This document shows, piece after piece, positions 55,624-64,000 of a stretch of DNA of 64,000 nucleotides. Origin of the DNA: Odiellus spinosus. Lineage: Eukaryota; Arthropoda; Arachnida; Opiliones; Phalangiidae. Location of the stretch: assembly GCA_963920705.1 (NCBI GenBank), contig OY987233.1:9783459-9847458 (forward strand), in the 5' to 3' direction. Each line of letters begins with the position of its first letter. Within the stretch, counting starts at the first letter, position 1. The notes beneath the pieces were generated by a model. It searched no databases. It was given only the letters and a program-made list of their open reading frames with translations, and was not told the DNA's origin. The translations under genes and the position numbers were made by a program.

Positions 55624-56015
55624 AGCGGAAATACGATAACAGACATTTTTATTCGCTTCTTCCTCTATTGAAATTTGGGCTAGCTGTTAATACCATAAGC
55701 AACTAACTCATTGTTAAGCTGCCAGTCCACCTTTAATGAGAAATAAACATTTGCGATATAAAGTGGAAAAGTTTGAATTTGCAAATGTGGGAGGTTTGGT
55801 TATTCCTAATGACCGCGCGACATACATACAAAAATTGAATGTTTAATGAGCTGCTCCCTCTTTTCCGAATACATCTACTACAATAACAATGGAACAAAAA
55901 AGGCTGAGTGACATTCAAGATTTGCCTAAATATGAATTTAGCGCTGGAATATATCTATAAACGACTCGAGACTCACTGTCGACATTGAGGGGTTGTACTC
56001 TTATATTACCAAAAG
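55624..56015. other. Unassigned sequence
   Basis: Nothing supported. Confidence 0.35.
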
Positions 56016-56379
56016 TCTATCACTTTATTCCATAAAAGTAAACAACGACCCGTATTTTAATACTATCAGCAAAGGTCCGGGTAAATGTACCGGCAGTTTC
56101 TGATTCGAGACACTCTAGCGGCCGCAGACGCCGTGTAAATAGTCAACGGAGAAAGCGCCACTCTGCGGAGAAATTCATTCCGGAGTTGGGAGGGAAGACA
56201 ATATAGGCAAGCGCGGCCCGCCTAAATTCCAACACTCTCTCCCTAATCAAAATATCGAGCTGAAGAGTCCAAATCACTCGAGCCAGACAGGGGTGATGAC
56301 CTTATTGGCTAGTTTTAAATGATGGGCTAGTACCTTTGCTGATAGACGTTCCTTACTTTTATAGAATAAAGTAATGGAT
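56016..56379. mobile_element. Family A MITE, copy A9
   Basis: TCTATCACTTTATTCC to AGAATAAAGTAATGGA, core with GCGGCCGC. The right terminal repeat is shortened (GCTGATAGACGTTCC). Confidence 0.85.
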
Positions 56380-56972
56380 ATTTGATAGAACTTACATAAT
56401 AGCTTTGAACATCTTAATATATCTGTGTAAAAACTCTTAAAATAATTCATCACATACCTATACTTCAATTATTCAAGTGTTTACAGTTTATTTTAGCTTT
56501 TTCGTAACAAGTTCACAAAAACACCATGATTTTTTAATGAACCGCTCCTTTATATTACATTTTGTCTCTAGTTTTTAGTTACACCTCCCTAAGATGGGAT
56601 ATTACATTCGTTGCGGCGTCGCAGTTGTCGTTGTCATATTATGATTACTTGAATATCGCGAAAACCACTTAACTTTGAAAACTTGACAAAGTAAATTTTA
56701 CAAAGGGAAGGTGACAAATGGAATGTGTGTTTCTCTATCCATTCGTTGGAAACTTGAAAACTGACAACTGTAATAGGTGAAGCTATGGTATGGGGTTGAC
56801 CATCCTGTTCTTCCTCGCTCTATGTTAAGGATAAGCCGCTTAATATAAATTATAATTTTACTGGTGTATTTTCTCCTGACGAAGCGAGCTCGTTTTCGTT
56901 TTAAATAAATCAAGATTCTTTAGAAAAAAAATGTATTATAATTGCGATATAAATTAGTTATAATTGCAATAT
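56380..56972. other. Unassigned sequence
   Basis: A 24-bp direct duplication (TTATAATTGC(G/A)ATATAAATT) at 56936-56978 borders A10. No gene supported. Confidence 0.4.
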
Positions 56973-57424
56973 AAATTCTCCGCAGAGTGTCGCTTCCTCC
57001 GTTCACTATTTACACAGCGACTATGGCCGCTAGAGTGTCTCGAATCCTGCAGAATCTGCCGGTACATTTACCCGGAACAAGGAGGATCAGAGAAGGAGAG
57101 GAAATGTGGGGCTGCGTTGAGTTAGAGAGAGAAGAGCCAACCTCCCACTCGGGTGGAAAGGGGGGATAGGAAATTCTCGAGCTAAAATGTTGTCACGTGG
57201 TCGCTAGCTAGCGCGTCTCATAAAGGATTCGTTTTACCCACGCGACAACATTTTACCACGAAACGTCTCTACCCCCGTTCTCCCAGAGTGGGAGTTTAGG
57301 CCGACGCAGTAGGAACCGCGCCGTCCCCACATTTCCTCTCCTTCTCTGATCCTCCTTGCCCGGAATTTGGTGATAGTATAAAGCTACGGGGCGTTGTTTA
57401 CTTTTATGGGATAAAGTGATAGAC
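56973..57424. mobile_element. Family A MITE, copy A10, interrupted by nested F2
   Basis: The left part starts mid-core at AAATTCTCCGCAGAGTG and runs to TTTACCCGGAA. After F2 it resumes CCCGGAATTTGGTGATAGTA and ends GGATAAAGTGATAGAC. The outer left end is missing. Confidence 0.85.
57078..57358. mobile_element. Family F MITE, copy F2, nested in A10
   Basis: 281 bp with perfect 34-bp ends starting CAAGGAGGATCAGAGAAGGA. Flanked by CCCGGAA on both sides (57071-57077, 57359-57365). Inverted relative to F1. Inner landmarks shared with F1 are CCTCCCACTCGGGTGGAAAG, CGCTAGCTAGCG and CCCAGAGTGGGAGTTTAGGC. Confidence 0.9.
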
Positions 57425-57959
57425 TTTTGATATTTGTTACTGCTGTTCATTATTTATTTAATAACTGGTCTCTTCATGATGACGTAACATTTTCAGCCTG
57501 ATTTTGTCCTGCCCGTTTCTATTTCTTGATTAACAGTTTCATATGCCACGCGGTAATGACCGTTCGTAATTGTACGTTTCGTTGAAAGGTCAATTATCTA
57601 CCGCTGGTTGTTAACCCAAAAGATTCATTCGTTAAACCTTTTCTGTTGTTGACATTTAGAAGGATTTTGGCTAGTAATACGTTGGAGGAGTTCACACATC
57701 CAGAGTCGAGACACATACCTTAATCGCCCATAGATTTTTTGGTACTAAGCAGTTTAGCAATACTTGCCATCAATTTGGCCGTTTTCGATTAACATTTGGG
57801 GGAAGAAAATTACCTTAATTTTTGATAATTGTTTTTGAGAAAATGGTTATGAACCATTCCAAGCTCATTTATTAACTGATCCAGACGCTAATGTGTAGTT
57901 TTTAAATACTCTCCGATTTGGATCGTTATCGTTTCGCTACCCAAAACCTTTTTTAGTAA
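57425..57959. other. Unassigned sequence
   Basis: Nothing supported. Confidence 0.35.
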
Positions 57960-58301
57960 AGCTACGTTCACACTAGGGTATTGAAATCGATTTTAAGTTA
58001 TCAAACCGATATTTAAATCGCTCGGAATCGCCATCTGTTCATACTAAGCCTTGGAATCGATTTAATTCGTTTCAAAACGTGTCGCTTTAGTCGTGTGAAC
58101 GTGAATCCGCCTTTTCTCGAATCGATTTGATTCGATTTCTCGAAACTGCTTCGGGAACCAGTTTCGTACCGATTCGGTTTTAACAACCGATAGATGAAGC
58201 TATAATAAATCGATATATAAAGATAAAGCGTGAAAATATGGCGCTTAAAACGATTCCTGACGATTTGAATATAGATTTAATTTTACCGTGTGATCATAGC
58301 T
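57960..58301. mobile_element. Family C composite, C18
   Basis: A short left piece (AGCTACGTTCACACTAGGG to ATCGCTCGGAATCG) is joined to a reverse copy that starts TTCATACTAAGCCTTGG and ends TGATCATAGCT. Confidence 0.7.
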
Positions 58302-58316
58302 TTATAATCGTCATAA

Positions 58317-58503
58317 AGCAATTAATTATAATTTCATCTGTTGGTTGTTGAAGCTAGACGAATCGGTTTGAAACTGGTGCCCGAAGCAATTTCGTGCAAT
58401 CGATTTAAATCGATTCAAGAAAAACGGTTTCTTATTTACACGACTGCAACGAAACGTTTTGAAACGCTTTCAATCGACAAGAAGGGATAGTAGGAACGCG
58501 GCT
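58317..58503. mobile_element. Family C fragment, C19 (diverged)
   Basis: TTTCATCTGTTGGTTGTTGA to AGTAGGAACGCGGCT, more diverged than most copies. Confidence 0.65.
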
Positions 58504-58700
58504 TTATTCTTGAATCGATTTCAATCGATTTCTCGAAATTGCTTCGGGAACCAGTTTCAAACCGATTCGACTGGCTTCAATAACGTATGGATGAAACTAT
58601 TATAAATCGTTTTATGACGATGATGCGTCATTAATGGCGTTTAAAACTATTCCAAACGATTTAAATATCGGTTTACTTTTAACGATTAAAATCGATTGTG
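58504..58700. mobile_element. Family C fragment, C20 (diverged, reverse)
   Basis: TTGAATCGATTTCAATCG through GGTTTACTTTTAACGATT; the terminus after AATCGATTGTGATG is not preserved. Confidence 0.6.
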
Positions 58701-59093
58701 ATGTCAAAGAATTTACGGCTCGACGTATTCTTCTTGGAATGCTTCGCCGACCATAGTCAGCGTCAGGATTTACTCCGAGTCATGTATGGTGCGAATCTTT
58801 CAGGGTAATATGTGACCACCCTTGTATTCCATGCTAAATAATTCACTGTGATTTTGGCCTATTTGTCGAAGACCTTTAATTTTCGACTAAGCTGTTTATT
58901 TTTGGATTATTTTGTTTATTTTTGGACTCAAGATCGCTTACTTTTTAACTGTTTATTTTAAAGGGGAAATGGGTGAATTATGGTCTAAAAAGAGCGTATA
59001 CAAAATTTCACTCAAAAAATATTTAACTGTTTTCTCGTAAAGATGATTTGAAATACGCCTTAAGATTCTGTTTTAAATGATAGAAATTTAAAG
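58701..59093. other. Unassigned sequence
   Basis: Nothing supported. Confidence 0.35.
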
Positions 59094-59525
59094 CTAGCTT
59101 AACTTAATCTACACATACCAAACTAAACCTAACTTATGTTTAAGGTATCCTAACTAAACTTATAACCTAACAAAACAAACCTATTTTAACTTTGGGCTAT
59201 TCTATTATAACTATACCCAAGCAAAATATACCAAACCAAACCTAACTTTAACTTAGCCTAACCAAAACGTGGCAAACTAATATAAGCTAGCGTAACTAAA
59301 CCTAAACAAACCAAACCTAACAAAACATACCTAACCTAACAAAACATACCAAAAAAAACCTAGAACTAAACCTAACCATACATAATTTTAAACAAGCATG
59401 CATTTATTCCTTTCATAAAAAATTTTAAAATATAACTTTACCATGGATTCTCTAATCTTAGAAAATTCAACGTTAATAAGCATATAGCCTAACTAAGCTT
59501 AATCTAACCAAACCTGATCTACCAT
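59094..59525. repeat. Degenerate CCTAA-rich stretch
   Basis: Repeated AACCTAAC, AAACCTAA and AACTAAAC words, densest at 59220-59360 (CATACCTAACCTAACAAAAC). (CCTAA)n is the common insect telomere repeat, but here the spacing is irregular. An interstitial telomere relic is only a possibility. Confidence 0.5.
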
Positions 59526-60660
59526 TAATCCAAATATTTAAAATATTCTCATGTTTATTTACTGTATTGTTTATTTTATTTTAACCCTGAGTATATTTAC
59601 ATTTCAATCTCACCTCTATGTTCTTAAGCAACTCAAAATTAACTTAACATAACCAATATATTATTAACATAAAATGGTTAAGGGGAGATGGGTTTGCTGT
59701 CATATCTCCATCCTACGCGGTCGGCTTTTTATAAACTCAATTAGATTAGGGAGGACCGGACATCCAAAAATCCCGAGAGAGGGTTAGAAAAAAAAAAGCG
59801 GCGCGATTGTCCTTAAGAGTCATCAAGATGAAGTAATTAAATCGTAATGGTAACTAACCCAAGAAGTTGTCTTCCGGAGGAGACGATACTACGCAATGAA
59901 CCAATAGGAGAAATCCAAACCACTTGCTTGCCACTAATAATGGTCGTCCGATATATCTCCACGGATACAAATCATCGAATGTAACCCTTTTTTTCGAAGC
60001 AATCATCGTTGAGATTACGAATCAATGAATCCGCGATTAAATATGATTTTAAACCACATCCATTAAAAACTAAAATGTAACTGGAGCGTTCAAAAATCCG
60101 TTAGGCACAAATTCGGAAAAATTCCAGTCTAACGTTTTAAACTTTTAGAATGTTGATGTCCAATTTCTCGCGAATTACAATTAGAGTTTTTAGTTTTTCA
60201 ACATACCCAAACACACGCGTTGGTTTTTTCTTCCTATTACACCATATAGGTTTATTAACTGTTCAAAATCTGTCGTAACTAGGATCAGTTTTGCACTAAA
60301 ACGGCGACGTACTCGGCAGAAAAGCCTAGAATCCGAAGCCCGTACGTTTTCCCCGTTTTCGAAGCCGAGAAGGAGAGATATCACGTGACATAGACGCGAG
60401 AGATCGCTTCCCCCGCTAGTTTTCTTTCCAGTCTCAATTGATCGAACTTACTAGCTGGTGCCTCCACCGCTCGGAGAGACTCGCTTTTCAAGATACACGG
60501 ACAGATATTAGTAGAGGGAAAAAAATCTACCACCAACTAATAAAACGTTAGGCTTTAAAAAGGGAAACTCTTTTCAAAAATTATGGTAGTTTTACAAGTC
60601 TAGGTAAACCGATAAATATGAGTTATTAAAATTTAATTTTTCATCATTTTTGAATAACAG
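59526..60660. other. Unassigned sequence, 1.1 kb
   Basis: A CpG-containing block at 60200-60500 and several short frames; no gene or repeat supported. Confidence 0.35.
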
Positions 60661-60664
60661 TTAA

Positions 60665-61047
60665 AGGGCGAATGAAACCTAATACTAAGTGATTTTTTGT
60701 CGATTCCTTATCGTTTAAATAGGCCTAATCCAACAGTAAACCAGTAGTAAAACTTACCCGAAAAATAGGCTTAGCTAGATTCATAAACATCCTGATTTTC
60801 TTCGCATTGAAGGGTCAGCGACCAATTGAATGTTTTTGAGATCTCGCCTTAACTTTGTGCCTTTGCTCATTGGTCTTCATTAATCCCGCTAAGCCTATTT
60901 TCCGGATATATTAGCCTATTTTGATGGTAAGTTTTAAATTTATTTCAAGTTTAATATTTGTTTGTAAATTTTTTATCTGGTGGATTAGGCTTACTTAAAC
61001 GTTAAGGAATAGATAAAAAATCACTTGTTGTTAGGTTGCATTCTCCA
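60665..61047. mobile_element. Family B MITE, copy B13
   Basis: TTAA at 60661-60664; the right flank has TTGA. Ends AGGGCGAATGAAACCTAA and GGTTGCATTCTCCA. Near the right inner arm, TAAGCCTATTTTCCGGATAT is followed at once by TAGCCTATTTTGATGG, so two arm variants lie in tandem. Confidence 0.85.
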
Positions 61048-61569
61048 TTGAACCTTTGTACTTTATTTAACAAGTTAAAAAACAAAGACGCGAAAAAATG
61101 AGTTACAAATTAATAAAAACTAATGAACTTTGTGGGCGAATCATGGAATGAGAAAGCCTCGAAAGACGTTAACCCTTGGGCCAGGATTTTACACCTGTCT
61201 AATTTAGTGATCTCCTTCAGACTAGGTGGCAGCGCCGACAAATACAAAGTCTGAAGTCGACTAAAATCAATTATCTAAATTTTTGAATTGATAGCGACAT
61301 AAAATTATATTATTATCATAAGCGGATCTATAGGAGTCTCTACCCTTTGCTTTCCAAACTCCAGACCCTTCAATTTCCCGGGTGATTCGCCCCTGGCTCG
61401 AATCACCAAGTGGGAGCTATTGATTCGCGAAAATACACTCCACTTCTGTTCAATAAAATATTAATTATTTATTAACTTTCGACCTGAAGAAGAAACGATA
61501 ACTTTGAAATGTTGTCAGTTAATAAATATTTAAAATGTTTTATTAAACATGAGTGGATCATGAATAGTA
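61048..61569. other. Unassigned, with an imperfect palindrome
   Basis: 61449-61553 is a weak inverted repeat (ATAAAATATTAATTATTTAT / ATAAATATTTAAAATGTTTTAT) around GACCTGAAGAAGAAAC. No gene. Confidence 0.4.
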
Positions 61570-62361
61570 TATACAAAAACGTTGTTTTGCTTCGCACTTC
61601 AAAAAAGTGCATTTATAGGTAAGAATTTCAAACCCGTGAAGGGACAGAAATTAATTATCGTTGAGGGAACTATGAAAGTCACAGTCTAAGAAATCAGAAA
61701 GCCATAGTTAAAATAAATAAAATAAATACAAATTTACAAAAAAAATTACATATAAATTCGGCCTATCGAAACTTTAAGTTATGTAGATGTCATTCTATTG
61801 TACAATTCACCTTTGGAAATTCTAACTTTTTTCTAGAGTTGAAAAACTCCCATGCGCGGAACGGTACAATAGCAAAATACCAAACAGTTGCAGCTCGTGT
61901 AGTTCTTGTGTGAAGAATTATAATATCTTAGCGAATGTTGCCTTTTGGATGTGGACTCAAGATTAAACATATTTTACCACGGGGTTTAAACCACTGTCAA
62001 AGTTTAGATGACAATTACTTTTCCCTTCTCCTAGACTCACATGGCGGTGGATTTAATTTTCAGTTTGTAAAAGCAAACACTGACATCTTTATATTGTTCC
62101 CATTCTTTAGCTCTATTTTCTTTAGTGGAAAATATAGAATAGAATGACTTCTGCATAAGTCTCGATAGGCCGAATTTATATGTAATTTTTTTTGTAAATT
62201 TGTATTTATTTTATTTATTTTAACTATGGCTTTCTGATTTCTTAGACTGTGACTTTCATAGTTCCCTCAACGATAATTAATTTCTGTCCCTTCACGGGTT
62301 TGAAATTCTTACCTATAAATGCACTTTTTTGAAGTGCGAAGCAAAACAACGTTTTTGTATA
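61570..62361. repeat. Perfect 200-bp inverted repeat with 392-bp spacer
   Basis: Arms 61570-61769 and 62162-62361. By base-by-base reading, the right arm is the exact reverse complement of the left, from TATACAAAAACGTTG to GGCCTATCGA. A weaker match continues about 24 bp into the spacer on each side (TTATG(T/C)AGA(T/A)GTCATTCTATT). No target duplication is visible. The spacer has a 70-residue + frame (61935-62147) without a recognised domain. Confidence 0.95.
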
Positions 62362-62534
62362 ATTTGTGTTTGCTTTTGGAAAAATTACACAGTTGTAAGA
62401 CCAATGAACCCGTTTTATTTAGTGGTACGTACTTAAAATAATAAATTTACAAGTTGAAATTTAAATGAATTAATAAATATAAATATTTTTATTTCGTACA
62501 AACTTTATTATTATTTAATGTTAATCTAAATTAT

Positions 62535-63062
62535 GAGCTCGGAATTGGATAACGAATAACTTAGGATATCGATTGACAACTAGGATTTTTGCAGATATAT
62601 AAATCTTGGATAAATTGATTGTTAATTTAAAACCACAAATTATATTAAAAAACATATTACATCGATACGAATTATCAAAACATAAAATTTTTAACTTGAT
62701 TAAAAAACAAATTCCACATTTATTCAAACAGATGATGTAAAAATAAAAATATCACGCTTTTCAAAATCTATGATGAATGAAATTGAATAATTATATTTCA
62801 ACCTACATTGGAAAGAACCAACTAAATCACTACATTCTAGCTTCGAGATATCAATTTGGGTTAAAATCCGTGAAGAAACTTGAGTTTACAATTTTCTTTT
62901 CCGAATGAAAAACTCGAGTATAACGTATCAATTTCGTATAGCAATGAGTACGAATAAAACGTTTGACTATCAGATACGTTAACTCAAATAAGAAATGAAT
63001 ATCTTTCGTGAACAGCTAATATCCGATTGACATTCATTTAACCTTATACGAATTCCGAGCTC
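62535..63062. mobile_element. Family E MITE, copy E3
   Basis: GAGCTCGGAATTGG to ATACGAATTCCGAGCTC. TA flanks are not preserved exactly. The interior is more diverged than in E1 and E2 but keeps AACGAATAAC and palindromic GAGT/ACTC blocks. Confidence 0.7.
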
Positions 63063-63198
63063 TGCCTATAACTGTGGTTTAAGATAAAATATCCTATGGT
63101 GCGTCATGTTTTTTTGAATGGTGATCGCAGCACGTTATCCTATCTTTTTTTAAGTAAATTCAAGGACTTCTATTAATTAAATCAAATATATTCCTTAG

Positions 63199-63870
63199 AT
63201 CCACCGCATCGCGAAAAAAATTGTACATCATTGCTCTCAGCACAATTGTTCTAGTTTTTAAACTTCAAATAATTTCATTTCACACTGTTTAATTCAGAAG
63301 TGTCTTCGATCTAGTTGAATATTGTGAGCTACGTATAAATAAACATCGCCTGCGCCGTGGTTTTAATTTTGTTGGTATACACAGTATAATTTTTACTTTC
63401 CACTTGGATTTAAAATTTAACCATTCAGATAATTTGCTAGTTTATTCCACGGGAAAACTCCAACTTTATTGTATAATATTTTCACTATCGTTTTCATGTT
63501 CATTGAATATTTGTGGAATTAAATGTGAGCTTAAATATAATTCCGTAATAATTTTTCGTTATTAGTTTTTGTTAATTTGAAAATATGCCCTCGAGCCGCA
63601 TCGAGCAAAGAGAGTTCGCCACTACTCTCAGCATAATTAATTCTTAAACTTATATCTTTTCACAGAGTTTAATTTAGAAGTGCCTTAGATATATTTGAAT
63701 GTTTCTGTTCGTATATACCGTATAATCTTTACTTTCCACTTGGCTGGAAAATGAATCGATTCAGTCTATTAGGCACTCAATTCCATAGTAAACGTCAAAC
63801 TTTACTGTATAATATATTCACTTTCGCCTTCTTGTTCGTTGAATATTTCTGGAATAAAAACTGTGCTGAC
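63199..63870 (+). repeat. Diverged tandem duplication, ~393-bp unit
   Basis: Shared landmarks in order are CCGCATCG, CTCTCAGCA, GTTTAATT(C/T)AGAAGTG, TTTACTTTCCACTTGG and TTGAATATTT(G/C)TGGAAT. They occur in copy 1 from about 63203 and copy 2 from about 63596. The copies differ by many substitutions and indels. A further unit could lie beyond the window. Confidence 0.7.
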
Positions 63871-64000
63871 CTTTCTACAGTAAATGCTAGAAAGTTTTTC
63901 AATGTTGGTATTCCAATGTATCACGTGACGATATCATGGAGTATTAAGTTTTGAGAGTAAAGATCAGTCTGCTTCTATGCGATTCTTCTATTAGTCTATT

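Noticed and set aside
59094..59525. Telomere or subtelomere
   Set aside because: CCTAA words are irregular and interrupted, with ordinary DNA on both sides.

Overview
The window looks like AT-rich, gene-poor nuclear DNA of an animal, most likely an arthropod. The reasons are the density of short non-autonomous DNA transposons, long minisatellites, TATA-box plus GTAAGT-donor gene starts, a tRNA-Arg-derived repeat and a CCTAA-flavoured stretch. There is no operon-like coding density, no rRNA, no intact tRNA and no CRISPR array. I found no complete protein-coding gene and no transposase or reverse transcriptase. The species cannot be named from this sequence alone.

Most recognisable content is miniature inverted-repeat elements (MITEs), labelled here by family. 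A has CACTTTATTCC ends and a GC-rich core. B and D begin AGGGA and are flanked by TTAA. C has AGCTACGGTCACACTAG / CTAGTATGAACGCGGCT ends and is the most abundant and most rearranged. E has GAGCTCGGAAT ends flanked by TA. F has CAAGGAGGATCAGA ends and a 7-bp target duplication. G has a 30-bp perfect terminal repeat and a 7-bp target duplication. H has CAGGGT ends and 5-6 bp duplications. Several are nested (F in H3, F in A10, G in another foldback), which gives a relative order of insertion.

Layout: 0.2-2.6 kb, MITEs B, D, H. 4.6-5.0 kb, an unidentified exon-like segment. 5.7-7.0 kb, a promoter and first coding exon, repeated in diverged form at 51.5-52.9 kb. 7.5-8.7 kb, a foldback and a tRNA-Arg-derived dimer. 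9.4-15.2 kb, C, B, A and E elements. 15.75-18.3 kb, two large minisatellites (11 bp and 20 bp units). 19-24.7 kb, C elements, a 462-bp macro-duplication of a 20-bp minisatellite, and E. 25.7-36 kb, B, D, H with nested F, A, and another 20-bp minisatellite joined to a half C element. 36.8-37.6 kb, a TCAAATCA-type array. 38-50.7 kb, A, B, C, D, G, H and a 178-bp tandem repeat. 54-62.4 kb, a small TA-flanked MITE, A with nested F, C, B and a perfect 200-bp inverted repeat. 63.2-63.9 kb, a diverged ~393-bp tandem duplication reaching towards the window edge.

The only evidence for host genes is the pair of similar promoter/first-exon units on the + strand about 46 kb apart. Each has a TATAAATA box, an ATG-free leader, a 38-nt coding exon and a GTAAGT donor. 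Their downstream exons were not identified. Everything else is repeat sequence or unassigned DNA.
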